The notes under the pieces: model-generated
Told to the model about the DNA's origin: nothing
The model's database searches: none
What the model saw: the letters and a program-made list of their open reading frames with translations, nothing else
DNA from: Rhododendron vialii
Taxonomy: Eukaryota; Streptophyta; Magnoliopsida; Ericales; Ericaceae
Reading direction: 5' to 3'
DNA length: 64,000 nucleotides
Assembly: GCF_030253575.1 (NCBI RefSeq)
Contig: NC_080568.1
Span: 2,869,501 to 2,933,500, forward strand
Shown: one piece after another, positions 1-10,736 of the stretch
Layout of the letters: each line of letters begins with the position of its first letter
Numbering within the stretch: position 1 is the stretch's first letter
Position numbers and translations under genes: made by a program

Positions 1-59
1 AGTGCATTGAATGGAAGTAAAGGCTAAATAACATGAGAAGTCGTTGGTGTAAACTAACT

Positions 60-625
60 GTTCGGCAGATAGAGACATTCTGATTACATTCGACCAAGTG
101 ATATGTGAAGTAGCTGGTCCAGGCAGACTGTTCGGCTACGATACAGCCAAACAAGGAAAGAGCTCTAATCAAGAGCAATAGCAGAGGAAATACTATGGAA
201 GATTCCAGAGTAGTCGTGGATGATATCCCAAGAATATAGGATCTGAGAAAGATACCCAATGAGAATGAGATGTTTGGCTTTTAATGGAAAAGAATCATAA
301 AAGGACTCTTTGATAATGAACCGATAAGGAAAACGAGAATCCTTGATATCCAGGGTTTCCTACACGAAAAAGGAATCCTAGGGCGACAGGAATGCTTGGG
401 CAACAAGCATACGCAAATCTATAAATATGAGGTAAACCTAGAGGTGAAAGGTACGCAATACTTTGCATTATTCGATATTTCCTACTGATAATTAGGGTCT
501 TTTCATTAGTACGTGATACTAATTTTGCCATCGGAGGGCCTTTGCCACGAGAGGCAAAGGTGCACTCACCCCCTGTCTATTTTTGCAGATTAGGATTCCG
601 ACGACGAATTAGGGTTCCTTTGAAA
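60..625 (+). repeat. LTR-like direct repeat, copy A
   Basis: This copy matches 2380-2935 in the same orientation over about 560 bp, with many substitutions. Shared blocks include a TATA-like CTATAAATATGAGG near 418-431, AGGTGAAAGGTACGCAATAC, and GGAGGGCCTTTGCCACGAGA followed by a stretch ending in TTTTTGCAG. A TATA box followed by a GGAGGGCCTTTGCC-type 3' end resembles LTRs of plant Ty3/gypsy elements of the Tat group (family knowledge). The 5' limit is unclear and may lie before the window. No gag-pol lies between the copies, so a LARD-type derivative or two solo LTRs are both possible. Confidence 0.55.
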
Positions 626-1135
626 AGGCACGAATTAGCCATTGCAATCCAATTGATCCGAAGCATCAATTGTTTTCATCCCCCTACAACGATGCGTAGC
701 AAAATCATGACAATGTGGAGTGAAAGGTTAATATTTTGAATAATACATTTCAAATGTGACAAAAAGACAAAAATAGTGTAATTGAAATAATGCATTTCAA
801 CTGTGAAAACAAACCATTGAACAGTGTATTTGCAGAAATGTGAAGTCAGTCACGGGTTTGCATTGATTGATCAGAAATTAATGTCATTGTGTGGTCTACG
901 TCTTGGCATCTATTCCAGGAGTATTGGATTCCAATAATTTCCCAACGAATATGGACACATAATTTATTTCAATTTTATGTGTATAGAAAGGAGATACAAG
1001 AACCAGTCTTGCAATTTCATCTTTTCATTATATGGCATATAGCTAGCTATTAGGTACACAGTGCGTGATATATTTCAAACAACGGGTCGTCATTGGCACC
1101 TTGATGACGATTTTGAATACCCTTTGAACCCAAAC

Positions 1136-1486
1136 ATGCGATACACACCCATCGTCTGTAGAGAAATACAACGTGAGTATCAATGCCGACTTGAACAATA
1201 TAAAGTTCTAAAATTCGACTGCCGGACTTTCAACATTCCAATTCCATGTTGTCGAGCAGTTGACATGTCAATTGATACTCCTCAGTTGTTGCAAAGAGCC
1301 TTGCATCATTTTCGTGAAGAAGTGAACTGCATGCAAATGCATTTGCAACGACATCACTATCGATTCTTAGCAAATGAACAAAGAGATGAAGGATTAATGG
1401 GTGAAGCTCCTTTTTATATGGAGGCTAGTATGAACGAAGATATTCAATCCGACATCGAGATGTCAGACGAAGATCAAGAACCATGA
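1136..1486 (+). CDS. Unrecognised 116-aa reading frame with acidic tail
   Basis: I do not recognise this frame. It is open from 1061, but its first ATG is at 1136. A CACAG at about 1056-1060 could be a 3' splice site, so it may be an exon rather than a whole gene. The product is rich in Arg, His, Gln and Glu, has a REIQREYQCRLEQYK segment and ends in acidic DIEMSDEDQEP. It lies between two LTR-like repeats and faces a second small frame (1889-2167, minus) whose product ends in DYTMSDEDM. The shared MSDED ending and a similar KREY/QREY segment suggest common ancestry, but the relation is weak. It may be an extra ORF of a retrotransposon or a captured host exon. Confidence 0.3.
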   Translation: MRYTPIVCREIQREYQCRLEQYKVLKFDCRTFNIPIPCCRAVDMSIDTPQLLQRALHHFREEVNCMQMHLQRHHYRFLANEQRDEGLMGEAPFYMEASMNEDIQSDIEMSDEDQEP

Positions 1487-1888
1487 ATGTGGGATCATTG
1501 GAAGATCAACAACCATTGGAACTCTAAGTTTCTTTAATTCTGTCATCCATTTCATATTGTATCTTAGTGTCATTATTGAAGATTTTATTTTGTTACAGTA
1601 TCATCTTGATGTAACTATTGCAACTACTTTTTAATTCATATTTTTTCTTATCAAGCCATTGAGAGTGATTAGTTATAAATTATATTTTTCATGACGATAC
1701 AAAAATAACTAAATTTAAGTGATATTTATTATCTGCATTGATGGAATCACAACAACATTAACATACTTGACATAAATTAATACATCAATAGTTCATACTT
1801 AACATAGAAAGGACAAATCACTTAACATACTTAATGCATGTCCAATACATAACTTCAAATACCTAACACAGAACCAATAATGGGAGAT

Positions 1889-2167
1889 CTACATGTCCTC
1901 ATCAGACATAGTATAGTCAGATAGATATTTCTCATTATTCAAAGCGTTGTTACGTTCATTTTCCGTTAGTTCTCGCTGATTTGCCTCAGCCATCTCTGTT
2001 GCTAACTGAAACATGAAATATCTACTCCTGCGCATCAGCATTCTATTATTCTCCTCTTTGATTCGGGACACGGTTGCTTCATATTCTCGCTTAATTGTTG
2101 TTGGTGTAGGGAGGTATTCCCAAACAGACCCAAGGAGGGCCCGAACACGTTGTAAAAGGGGAGTCAT
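1889..2167 (-). CDS. Unrecognised 92-aa reading frame with acidic tail
   Basis: I do not recognise this frame. The first ATG is at 2167; the frame is open to 2191 without another ATG. The product has a basic, probably helical middle (IKREYEATVSRIKEENNRML, then RRSRYFMFQLATEMAEANQ) and ends in acidic SDYTMSDEDM. It is antisense to the adjacent LTR-like repeat B and convergent with the 1136-1486 frame. Extra antisense ORFs next to the 3' LTR are known in some Tat-lineage Ty3 elements. Whether this is one is inference. I saw no transposase, gag or pol motif. Confidence 0.3.
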   Translation of the reverse strand: MTPLLQRVRALLGSVWEYLPTPTTIKREYEATVSRIKEENNRMLMRRSRYFMFQLATEMAEANQRELTENERNNALNNEKYLSDYTMSDEDM

Positions 2168-2379
2168 CGGGGATGGTATAGTATTCGGCAATATGGATCA
2201 GTGACATGAGAAGTCATTGGTCCAGGAAAGTTGTATGGGTCCTGGTTCAGTAACATGAAAAGTTATTGGACCAAATAAAAGTACAGTGACATGTGAAGCC
2301 ACTATTCAAGTAGTTTGTTCGGCAATGAGAAAGTCGAACAGGAGGAGAGCTCCTAAGAAAGCAATGGTCCAAATAATTG

Positions 2380-2935
2380 ATAAAGGACCAGTTACATGTG
2401 AAGTGACTGGTCCAGGCCGTCTGTTCGGCCATGAGATGGCCGAACAAGGAGAGAAGTCCTATCAGATGTTGAAGAAGAGGGAACACTCTGGAAAAATCCA
2501 GAAACAGTGGTATTCCGTTAAAGAGTGAGATCCCGAGAATGTAGGATCTGTAAAAGATACCCAACAAGAATGAGATGTTCGGCTTGTTATGGAAAAGAGT
2601 CCTACAAGGATTAAAGTAATGAACTGATAAGGGAACAAGAATCCAAGATACCCTAGTTTTCCTATACGAGTTAGGAAACCTAGGGCAATATGGATACTTG
2701 GGCAGCAAGCATCCATGAATCTATAAATATAAGGTAAACCTAGAGGTGAAAGGTACGCAATACATTGCACTCATACGTGATTTCCTATTGATATTTAGGG
2801 TTTATTATCAGTACGAGATACTAACAAAGGCATTGGAGGGCCTTTGCCACGAGAGGCAAAGGTGCGCTCACCCCTTGTCTTTTTGCAGATCAAGGGTTCC
2901 GACGATAAATTAGGGTTCCGGTCAAGAGGCACGAG
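2380..2935 (+). repeat. LTR-like direct repeat, copy B
   Basis: Second copy of the 60-625 repeat. It has a TATA-like CTATAAATATAAGG near 2718-2731, the AGGTGAAAGGTACGCAATAC block and the GGAGGGCCTTTGCCACGAGA block before TTTTTGCAG at about 2888. Similarity continues past this point (GGGTTCCGACGATAAATTAGG). The stretch upstream (2200-2380) repeats short ACATGTGAAGT..CTGGTCCA modules, as does the start of copy A. The divergence between copies makes this an old insertion if they are one element's LTRs. Confidence 0.55.
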
Positions 2936-3348
2936 AGGCCGTTACAATCTAGTGCTGATCAAAGCACCATTTGAATTTGTCCACCTACAGTTGGCATCTC
3001 TAGAGATTGACAATGTGGAATTCTGACTCTCATGTTATGCAAATCATTAACCAATCCCTTTTGCTCTTCAACCTTAAATTTCCATTCTTGTCGAAGACTA
3101 ACATAATAATCTTTCGGGCTGGTTCTTTTTTCTTTCCAATATGAATCCTTGAACTTGGAAAGTATCCAAACCTAGAACTTGCTCCTCTATTTGCCATATG
3201 ATAAAACTATCTCACGACTAAGGATTATTACACAGAAATGTAGAAGTTGAAAGATAATTTATAGACAAATGCTTTGGCCAATACCTAGATCATACCCTCA
3301 ATAGGATCCAATAAGACAAGAGCCAGTAGGGAACCATAAAAAGTTGTA
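2936..3348. other. Intergenic, no gene seen
   Basis: AT-rich sequence between LTR-like repeat B and a MITE. A TTGGCATCTCTAGAGATTGA stretch near 2991 could be a decayed primer-binding-site region of the LTR element, but I would not insist on it. Confidence 0.5.
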
Positions 3349-3621
3349 CTCCCTCCGTTCCCTTTTAAGTGTTCTGCTTCGTAATTCCAACTTATTAAAA
3401 AGACATCATCATTATACCTTTCACATCAATTTTTTCCTCCACTTTCCCTACTTACCCATCATCATTACACTTTTACTCACTTACTTTTTAAAATGGAATC
3501 TACTTTTAGGGACAAAATAGACAATTCACCAACTTTTACCCACTAACTTTACAAAATGGACACTTATTAAGGGACAGCTCAAAATGAAATACCGGACTAT
3601 AAATAAGGGACGGAGGGAGTA
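3349..3621. mobile_element. Stowaway-like MITE, 273 bp
   Basis: Terminal inverted repeats CTCCCTCCGTTCC and GGGACGGAGGGAG are flanked by TA on both sides (3347-3348 and 3622-3623). This is the signature of Tc1/mariner-derived Stowaway elements. It carries no coding capacity. The same element, with the same internal sequence and a 272-bp length once an insertion is removed, occurs at 21592-25237. Confidence 0.9.
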
Positions 3622-3689
3622 TATTAATAAGACTGTATAAAAGCTTAATGCAGTCTACATGGATAAAGCTATATAAAATGACAAGTAAA

Positions 3690-4040
3690 ACAAAGATGGT
3701 TAAAAAAGTCTGTACGAATTTTTTAAGGCTGAAAAAGGTTGTATGAATTGATGATGGCTGAAAAAGCTGAAAGAATCGAAAAGTTTGCAATTGAAGAGAC
3801 TAAACCCATTGAATGAAATCGAAAAAAGCTCAACAATTTGAATAAGGCTGAAAAAAACTGTAGGAATTGATTAAGGCTGAAAAGGCTGAATGCATTGAAC
3901 AGGGTAAAAAAAGCTGAAGAATTTGAATAAGAGTGAAAAAAGACTGCAGTAATTGAATAAGGCTGAAACAGGCTTAAGTAATTGAGTAAGGTGAAAAAGC
4001 ATGAACGAATTTAATAAAGCTGAAAATGATCGTATGAATT
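3690..4040. repeat. Degenerate minisatellite, AAGGCTGAAAAAGCTGAA type
   Basis: About ten imperfect repeats of roughly 30-35 bp built on AATTGAATAAGGCTGAAAAA. Spacing and sequence are irregular, indicating an old array. No reading frame spans it. Confidence 0.6.
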
Positions 4041-4370
4041 ATAAATACAATTTTTTCCAGTGAAGTTAATAAAACGCTAAGGCATTCCTAAAGTGCATTA
4101 ACATTTTTCTATATATATTAGTCATATTTTGGACAATCATTTTTTTTTTCAATTTTAAGCAAAGTAGTTATTGTCAATCTATCTTTTCTTAAACATAATA
4201 CAATAGTTTCCGTTATTCACGTTGTAACAGCGAAATATTTTACACTACAAATGTGGTTCACAATTTTTTTAAACGATTTTACTTTCGTTGTTTTTAGTCA
4301 CGTTTCATACCCATATTCTCACAAGACAAGTGATCAAATTAATGAGATTGGTGGGATGTTATTTTATAAG

Positions 4371-4492
4371 GTAGAGCCAGTTGAAATGGCGCTACCTAAT
4401 TAAGTAGAGCCACTTGCGATGGCATTACCTGATTAGGTAGAGCTACTTCAAGTGGCGTTACCTTATTAGGTAGAGCTACTTCAAGTGGCACT
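4371..4492. repeat. 33-bp tandem repeat, about 3.7 copies
   Basis: Units begin GTAGAGC at 4371, 4404, 4437 and 4470, exactly 33 bp apart, with a core of GTAGAGCTACTTCAAGTGGC. The last two units are nearly identical. An inverted partial unit (GAAGTGGCTCTACC) lies near 4574-4587, so the locus can also fold back. Confidence 0.8.
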
Positions 4493-4789
4493 AGTCCACG
4501 TCATACAGCCAACGTAACACATGGCAGAATGCCACATGGCAAATAGTGCCAATTGTAATGCCACTACTCGGGTAGTGCTTGTTGAAGTGGCTCTACCGAG
4601 TAGTTTTAAAAATAGTTTAAAAATGAGAGTATTCCGACCAATAGTTCTAAAAAAAAGATTACTTTGGTAAAAATCTCTTGATGAGGTTGGTTGGTTTTAA
4701 TATGATCGATTTATCAAAAAAAAAAAGAGAGTATATTATTAGATTGTTAACCACCAACTCTCCTAAAAGAGAGATGGGCAACTTTGTTA

Positions 4790-5035
4790 CTTAGAGCCAA
4801 TTCCAGAACACCTTCTTAAAAAATAAGTACTTATTTCACATTTTCAAACTCAAAAATAATGCAAATGAAAAATAATTTTTTAATTTTTTTTCACCGTATT
4901 AAAGATCTCAATGAGATCTTTCAAACAAGATCCATATTGCATATTTTTAGATTTTAATAAACCCATCATTTTTGAATTTGAAATTGTTTTCTTAAAAAAT
5001 AAGTACTTATTTAACGTTGCGGAGCGGGACCTTAT
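4790..5035. mobile_element. Possible MITE with AAATAAGTACTTATTT motifs
   Basis: TTCTTAAAAAATAAGTACTT occurs at about 4813 and again at about 4989, each followed by ATTT. The ends are roughly inverted (CCAATTCCAGAACACC near 4798 against GCGGAGCGGGACC near 5020). A related fragment lies near 53640-53720. No target duplication was found, so the limits are approximate. Confidence 0.4.
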
Positions 5036-5293
5036 ACCTTCAACATATATATCATAAAAAATAAAATAACCTTAAAACTTTGTCGAGAAAACATTTCCTC
5101 TTATGGATCGACATTCAAAATCCCATCCAAATCCTTCACCTGACTTGGAGATTGATCAACTAAACTGATCAACTATGTGTGAATCAAAAAATGAGGATGC
5201 AGAAAGAGGAAAACAATAAAGGGTTGGGTGGTTGTTCATGTAGGGTGTTTGTGAGTGTGAGTGTGTATTGCTTCTTCCTATATTTCTCGGTTG

Positions 5294-6262
5294 TCAATGG
5301 AAGAAATAGCGACCACCCAATTGTAGAACAAACTCCGAATCGAGGTTGTCCCTGGGGAGTTTATAAACCTCCTCAGCAGCCTCTTGGAAGATGCTCTCCT
5401 CCGGATCGATATGGTCAAAGCAAGAGACGAACTCTTCCATGTCACTGTCGCTAACCTCGGTGCCGTCATCCTCAACCAGATCAACTCCCGTGTAGACAAA
5501 CTTGAGTAGGACAATTTCTGCATACAACATCAGCTCGCCTGATGGGAGAAGAAGCTGTGGAAAGGAGGTTGAGATCTTCTTGATGTTGCATAGACGCCTT
5601 GAATCAAAGCGCCCCCCCTTGAGTTTGGCGAGTTCCGGACCCGTCACCACTGTATTCGGACCCCTACGTCGGGGGTCAATGATCGTGAAGGATTGCAAGT
5701 TAGGATGGTGATAAGATTGTTGAACCAACAAATCTAACCTTAAATATGCATCTCTTATGACACCCTCCCAAGGAATTCTACCAGAAACTATCCAATCCTT
5801 CACAATCGCACTCACGCTGTGGAGAACACCATCCTTCAAATGGGCAGCCCACTTGAACAACACGTTCATGTCATCTACAAATGATGGGATCTCAATGGTG
5901 AGATGCTGAATTTTGCGCAATTTTGAGACAAATCGCAGAACAGCAAGATAGTTCGATAGAGGTGGAAGACAAGTTGAACAATAAACCGTTGGTAGGCTGT
6001 TGTAGGGCCTAATCAATTTGTCCATGATGTTTTCAATCCCCTCCTCATCAATCTGAACCAGACTTGGTGTATGATGGGCCGTGAGAGCGAAAGCATCATG
6101 TCCAAAACACTCGCGAGAAACACGTACAATTTGTACCTTGCCGACGAGGTGTGCAAAGCGGTGGGATACGAGAGACGTCATGAGTAGATCCATCGCATCG
6201 GGAATTCTCTCGAGGATCTCCAGAACTAGCTCATCTGGAAGTTTGTTGATCTCATCATCCAT
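5294..6262 (-). CDS. F-box protein, 322 aa, intronless
   Basis: Predicted substrate receptor of an SCF ubiquitin ligase. The F-box is at residues 4-45 (KLPDELVLEILERIPDAMDL, then LLMTSLVSHRFAHLV, which keeps the VS.RF core). The rest resembles the C-terminal region of plant AUF-type F-box proteins (PNLQSFTIIDPRRRG, YAEIVLLKFVYTGVDLV), but that assignment is tentative. The start is the first ATG in frame. The frame continues upstream to 6328 without ATG, and the F-box begins at once, as in the paralog. A TATA-like TTATAAATATATAGG lies about 100 bp upstream. The paralog at 30868-31836 has the same length and roughly two-thirds identity by eye. Both share a 3' flank containing CAATACACACTCAC, so the duplication included downstream DNA. 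There is no frameshift, so it is probably functional. Confidence 0.85.
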   Translation of the reverse strand: MDDEINKLPDELVLEILERIPDAMDLLMTSLVSHRFAHLVGKVQIVRVSRECFGHDAFALTAHHTPSLVQIDEEGIENIMDKLIRPYNSLPTVYCSTCLPPLSNYLAVLRFVSKLRKIQHLTIEIPSFVDDMNVLFKWAAHLKDGVLHSVSAIVKDWIVSGRIPWEGVIRDAYLRLDLLVQQSYHHPNLQSFTIIDPRRRGPNTVVTGPELAKLKGGRFDSRRLCNIKKISTSFPQLLLPSGELMLYAEIVLLKFVYTGVDLVEDDGTEVSDSDMEEFVSCFDHIDPEESIFQEAAEEVYKLPRDNLDSEFVLQLGGRYFFH

Positions 6263-6353
6263 TTCCCTGTTTCTCGGAAAAATGAGCTCTGAGTAAAAGA
6301 TACAAAAGAATATTTGCACAAGGGTCAATGATTTGATCAGATGTTAAATGGGC

Positions 6354-6368
6354 CTATATATTTATAAC
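6354..6368 (-). promoter_or_regulatory. TATA-like element of the first F-box gene
   Basis: On the minus strand the sequence reads TTATAAATATATAGG, about 100 bp before the ATG at 6262. Position and sequence fit a TATA box. This is inferred from sequence only. Confidence 0.45.
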
Positions 6369-6673
6369 CAAAAATAATGGTGTTCTCCGATTAATCATAA
6401 ATTCAGGAGTATCTTGCTCGATTAGATGGATATAAAATCCCGGATAAGGTTTTGGATTCAAATGTCTTGACTTTTTTACAACTGGGTTCCCAACATAATT
6501 TAATAATCTTTTATTTAATGAGGGAAAGGAGTGGTGGAGGGGAGAGAGAGAGACATTGTCCTGTGGTACCCACGTTGAATAAAACAAAACAGAAAAATAA
6601 CGGTGTATTTTCACTTTCACCCATCATAAAGTGGAACGGCCACACAACGTTGAAAAACAAAACAGAAAAATAA

Positions 6674-8130
6674 GGGTAAATTTCACTGACCTCCCCTTAG
6701 GTTTTTGAAATATCACTGAACTCTCTTACTTTTACTGACATTATTAGATTCCCCCCTTCTATTATCTCACCGTTTGGAAATCTAACAGAACTGGTGATGT
6801 CACCATAATAATTTGACCAAGTACCAAAATTACCCTCAACTATAAAATGCTCATATTTCCCCCATCAAAACCCAATATACTTCCTTGAACTACATGCCAT
6901 TTGCATTCAAATCCACAACCCACAATCACTGGCACCACCAATAAGCACCATCACACCGCCTCTTTGTCTTTAATGTTCTTATGAAATACCATGCCTTGAA
7001 TTTCACGGAAGTCAAACATTCCAAATATTGAGGCCATGGGAGATTTGCCCGATTGTTAACTCCAGGACTTCAGAATTAATTGAGATGTGTCCAAACTGAC
7101 TCGAACATCTAATTATCAAAAAATATATATAAATCCTCATAACACGATATAAATTATCTCCATATTATGAAGCATATCTCAATTGTTGTAAAAAGAAAAA
7201 TTAAACAGTTCATATAAGATAACACCTTGGACAAAAAAGAAAATCAGTTGTCTAGTATTTTTCTCGTCTTTAGTGAAAGCTTTTTACTTGTCATAAATTT
7301 TTACACTCTAGACTGAATAACAAACCCATGATTTTTTGTTCTATTACGTAGCATGTTTTACCTCCACATATTTGATACGACTCCAATTACATCCTTTTGA
7401 GATTTTGTCAATTTATTTTTGATTGTTGGGTATATCTAGTGTATCTCAATCTTTAAAAGTAAAGGATTTTATAAAAAATATTAATAACATTTTTTTTTAA
7501 AACTATTAAAAAAAAGAATCTAAAAGACAAAATGCCAAGTCAAAGATGGTTAATTTTTTAGGTTTATGTAAATTTCACTGAATTTTATTCCCCTTTTTTT
7601 TTTAAACTTTTCTAGTGTGGCTAGACTAGATGTAACCAAAAAGTAATAAAAAAAATTTAAAATATTAAAATAAAGTTGAATAAAAAGTTTGATTGGGACT
7701 TAAGGCTCGGTTTGGTTTGATTTGGTTTGGTAAAGTTGAATAAAAAAAAATACATAACCCAATCAAACTTTTTTCATCTTAAAAACTCATTTAATTTGAA
7801 ACACAACCGAAATATACTCTACAGTCATTTTAATTCTATTTTCTCTCAAAAGCATATGCTCAAATTTCTTCAACTTCTGGTATGGGCAAGGAAGCAATGA
7901 TAATGAACTCGGTGAAAGAGAATGAAGGAACGAAAGGAAAAGCAAAAGATTGGAGAGGGCTTTGAGGTCTTTTACATCCTAAATTTGACAGCGTTTATGC
8001 CAAATTAGCTTGAAGGAGGAATCTATAGAATACTTTGAAAAGTAAGGGAGGGCAGTGACATTTCAGAAACCCCAGGGGAGGTTTATGTTTTTGTCAGAAA
8101 CCTTGAAGGAGAGGTCAGTGAAATTTGCCC
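6674..8130. mobile_element. Non-autonomous Mutator-like element, 1457 bp
   Basis: Terminal inverted repeats GGGTAAATTTCACTGACC (left) and GGTCAGTGAAATTTGCCC (right) continue, less perfectly, for about 100 bp. A perfect 9-bp target duplication GAAAAATAA flanks them (6665-6673 and 8131-8139). Nine-bp duplications with long inverted repeats mark Mutator-like elements. No transposase is encoded. A fragment of the same family end lies near 19385-19435. Confidence 0.88.
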
Positions 8131-8164
8131 GAAAAATAAATAATGGTGTACTTTCACTTTCACT

Positions 8165-9282
8165 TGAAATTATTCATTGCCCTTGAAATTATTCATTGCC
8201 CTTGGGGGTAACACGTCACTTTTGACAGCTGTTGCCTTGCACCAATCAAAATTTGCCTTGTGGTAAAGTAAATTGCTATTCCCCTCTGACACCCCACCCC
8301 CGACCTCACATCACTTTTTCCACACTTTTCCCCCGCTATCCCCAGGCCCTAAAATGTTGCCGTTTTATTTTTTAAAAAAAATTCAAAACCATCAATTTGC
8401 AATCCTATGAAACAGAAACGTAATTATGAGAGTCTTAGAGCCAAAATTTAACTATGTTTCTTTAGAATAATATGATCAGGATAAAAATATCTGTACACCC
8501 GTTCAAACGGATTAAAAATTAAAGTATTTAATTTTTTAACCATATTTTTTAATATATAAACGGTAAGTGCTTAAAATTTCACTCCATTTAAATCGGTGCA
8601 AAGATCTTGTTATTCTGATTATATTAACAAGATCTTTGCACTGATTCAAATGGAGTAAAAATTTGAGCACTTAATTTTTTGAGACTGTTTATATATTCAA
8701 AAATATAGTTAAAAAATTAAGTGTTTCAATTTTTAATCCATTTGAACGGGTGTGAAGATCTTATTATTTTAGCGGAAAGTATTTTTCTTTTGATTCAGAG
8801 AACTTGAGTAGGTTGTTTTGCTAAATAAGTCACGTGACTTTTTTTTTTTTTTATCCTTATTCAAAAATTTTTGGTCACTTGACTTATTTGAGACCGTTTA
8901 TATATTAAAAAATATGGTTAAAAAATTAAGTACTTCAATTTTTAATCCATTTGAACAGGTGTGCAGATATTTTTATTATGATCATATTATTCTAAAGAGA
9001 TATAGTTAAATTTTGGTTCTAAAACTTTCATAATTACGTTTCTGTTCCATAGAATTACAAATTGTTGGTTTTGAATTATTTTTTTTGAAAATTAAACGGC
9101 AACGTTTTAGGGGCCGGGGGAGACGGAGAAAAGTGTGAAAAAAATGCCGTGGGGTCGGAGATGAGGTGTCAGAGGGGGAAATAGCAATTTACTTTACTCA
9201 CAAGACAAATTTTAATTGTTGGACGGCGACAACTGTCAAAAGTCTTTTGACATGTTGCCCCAAGGGCAATGAATAATTTCTC
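8165..9282. mobile_element. Foldback Mutator-like element, 1118 bp
   Basis: Almost the whole element is an imperfect palindrome with arms of about 400-500 bp. Matching blocks include ATTATTCATTGCCCTTGGGG / CCCCAAGGGCAATGAATAAT and GAAACAGAAACGTAATTATG / CATAATTACGTTTCTGTTCC. The centre holds further inverted copies around TGCAAAGATCTTGTTATTCT. A 9-bp duplication CACTTTCAC is at 8156-8164 and 9283-9291. The unoccupied form of this site survives in a local duplicate at about 6592-6627 (GGTGTATTTTCACTTTCACC), which supports these limits. It has no coding capacity. Confidence 0.8.
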
Positions 9283-9460
9283 CACTTTCACCCATCTTTT
9301 TCCGCTGTCCTTTTCCTTTGAAAAATAATGGTGTTCCAACTTGGCAAACTGTGCTCGCACGATTCTCGAAGAAGACACCAATGTGAAGTACTATCAATCC
9401 GAGTACCAATCCCACCATTTGATAGGATTAGTGTAAACCCAAGGGGATGGTTTTATTTAA

Positions 9461-10727
9461 GGGTTTTGTTAACATATGCCCCTAAGGCATATGATAAAGA
9501 CTACATTAACTTCTTCATTTATTATATTTTGTATGGGAAATTTAAATTTGAAACAACAACCATTAATTCTTTTTCAAATGATTAACTTTTTACCTTTGGG
9601 ACAGAAATACCCCCAGTTTCAATATTTAAATTTTCTGCCATTTTTTTTTTTTGGGTTTGTTTTTGCCTTTAAGAATTCCACATGCTTTCGGACTTCCACT
9701 GTTCCACAATTCCACCAAACACTCCACCAATCAAATAGGTAACCATTTACCTCCAAACTCTTCAGCAGCTAATTTGACTCATTAACATTATCGAAATTCT
9801 TTCAAAAATTAAAAAACTCATGCTTGATTTTTTTTTGTCTTTATTTAATGCCTTTTGCATTTGTTTTTTTACGCATCAATTTTTTTAGATATTTGGTTTA
9901 TCTTGACGCGAGCATTCATAAACAGCAAAATAATGATGATCGGAACTCAAAATTTTTTGAATAAAGACAAAAACAAGGGAAAAAAACTGTCTTCTTGGCT
10001 TATTTTGTGTTTTTTCAAAAAAAAATTTGAGTTCTAATCATAATTTTAAAAATTTTCAATTCCTCTTATCAAGATGAAGTAATAATCGGCCACTTAATTC
10101 ATTAGATTGAAATCAACATCCAAATCATGTATGATTCTAATATTTTATCAACTACTTCTTATATGCAAGGAGCTAACATTGTTCCAAAAGCAAACACAAA
10201 TACTTTTTCATTTTAACGAATATTTTTGATATGAAGAGAGACAAACAAGATGTGGTGGAAAGAAAAAGGGAAAATTTTGATCAATTACTTTCACAAAAGT
10301 GGGTTTAATTAATCGAACATGATAGGATTAGAAGATGGAAACGCAATTTTTGGTTTCAAGTACTAGATGAATGTTTATGTTAATATAATTTTTTTAATAG
10401 ATATTGCATTTGCTAATCTTTCTTATCTAATGACATGAGTTTGTTGAATATTGTATTCAATTCTTTTTAAAAAAAACAAGTCATGAATATAATGGTCGTG
10501 AGATGGAAATATCTGCCGAAAGTTTTTGGGAGGGAATCTGGTATGTTGGATTGGGGTACTTTTGTCCAACCTGAAAAAATTACTCCTTTCAAAAAGGATT
10601 AATGAAAGAGTTTATGGCTTTAACTTCAACCTTAGATTCCCCATACAAATAGTGTTAAATGAAGGAATTAATATGACCTTATCATATGCCTTATCATATG
10701 TCTTGGGGGCACATATTAACAAAACCC
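9461..10727. mobile_element. Non-autonomous Mutator-like element, 1267 bp
   Basis: The ends GGGTTTTGTTAACATATGCC and ATATTAACAAAACCC are inverted, and similarity continues inward through CATATGATAA / TTATCATATG. A perfect 9-bp duplication TTTATTTAA flanks it (9452-9460 and 10728-10736). The interior is AT-rich, and I see no transposase. It is the third such element within 4.1 kb, and its ends differ from the other two. Confidence 0.88.
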
Positions 10728-10736
10728 TTTATTTAA

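Noticed and set aside
2247..2770. Minus-strand frames of 102-153 codons
   Set aside because: They lie opposite LTR-like repeat B, match no family, and a partner frame appears opposite copy A.
4371..4492. Considered as a CRISPR-like array because of regular 33-bp spacing
   Set aside because: There are no unique spacers; whole units are repeated head to tail in plant nuclear DNA.
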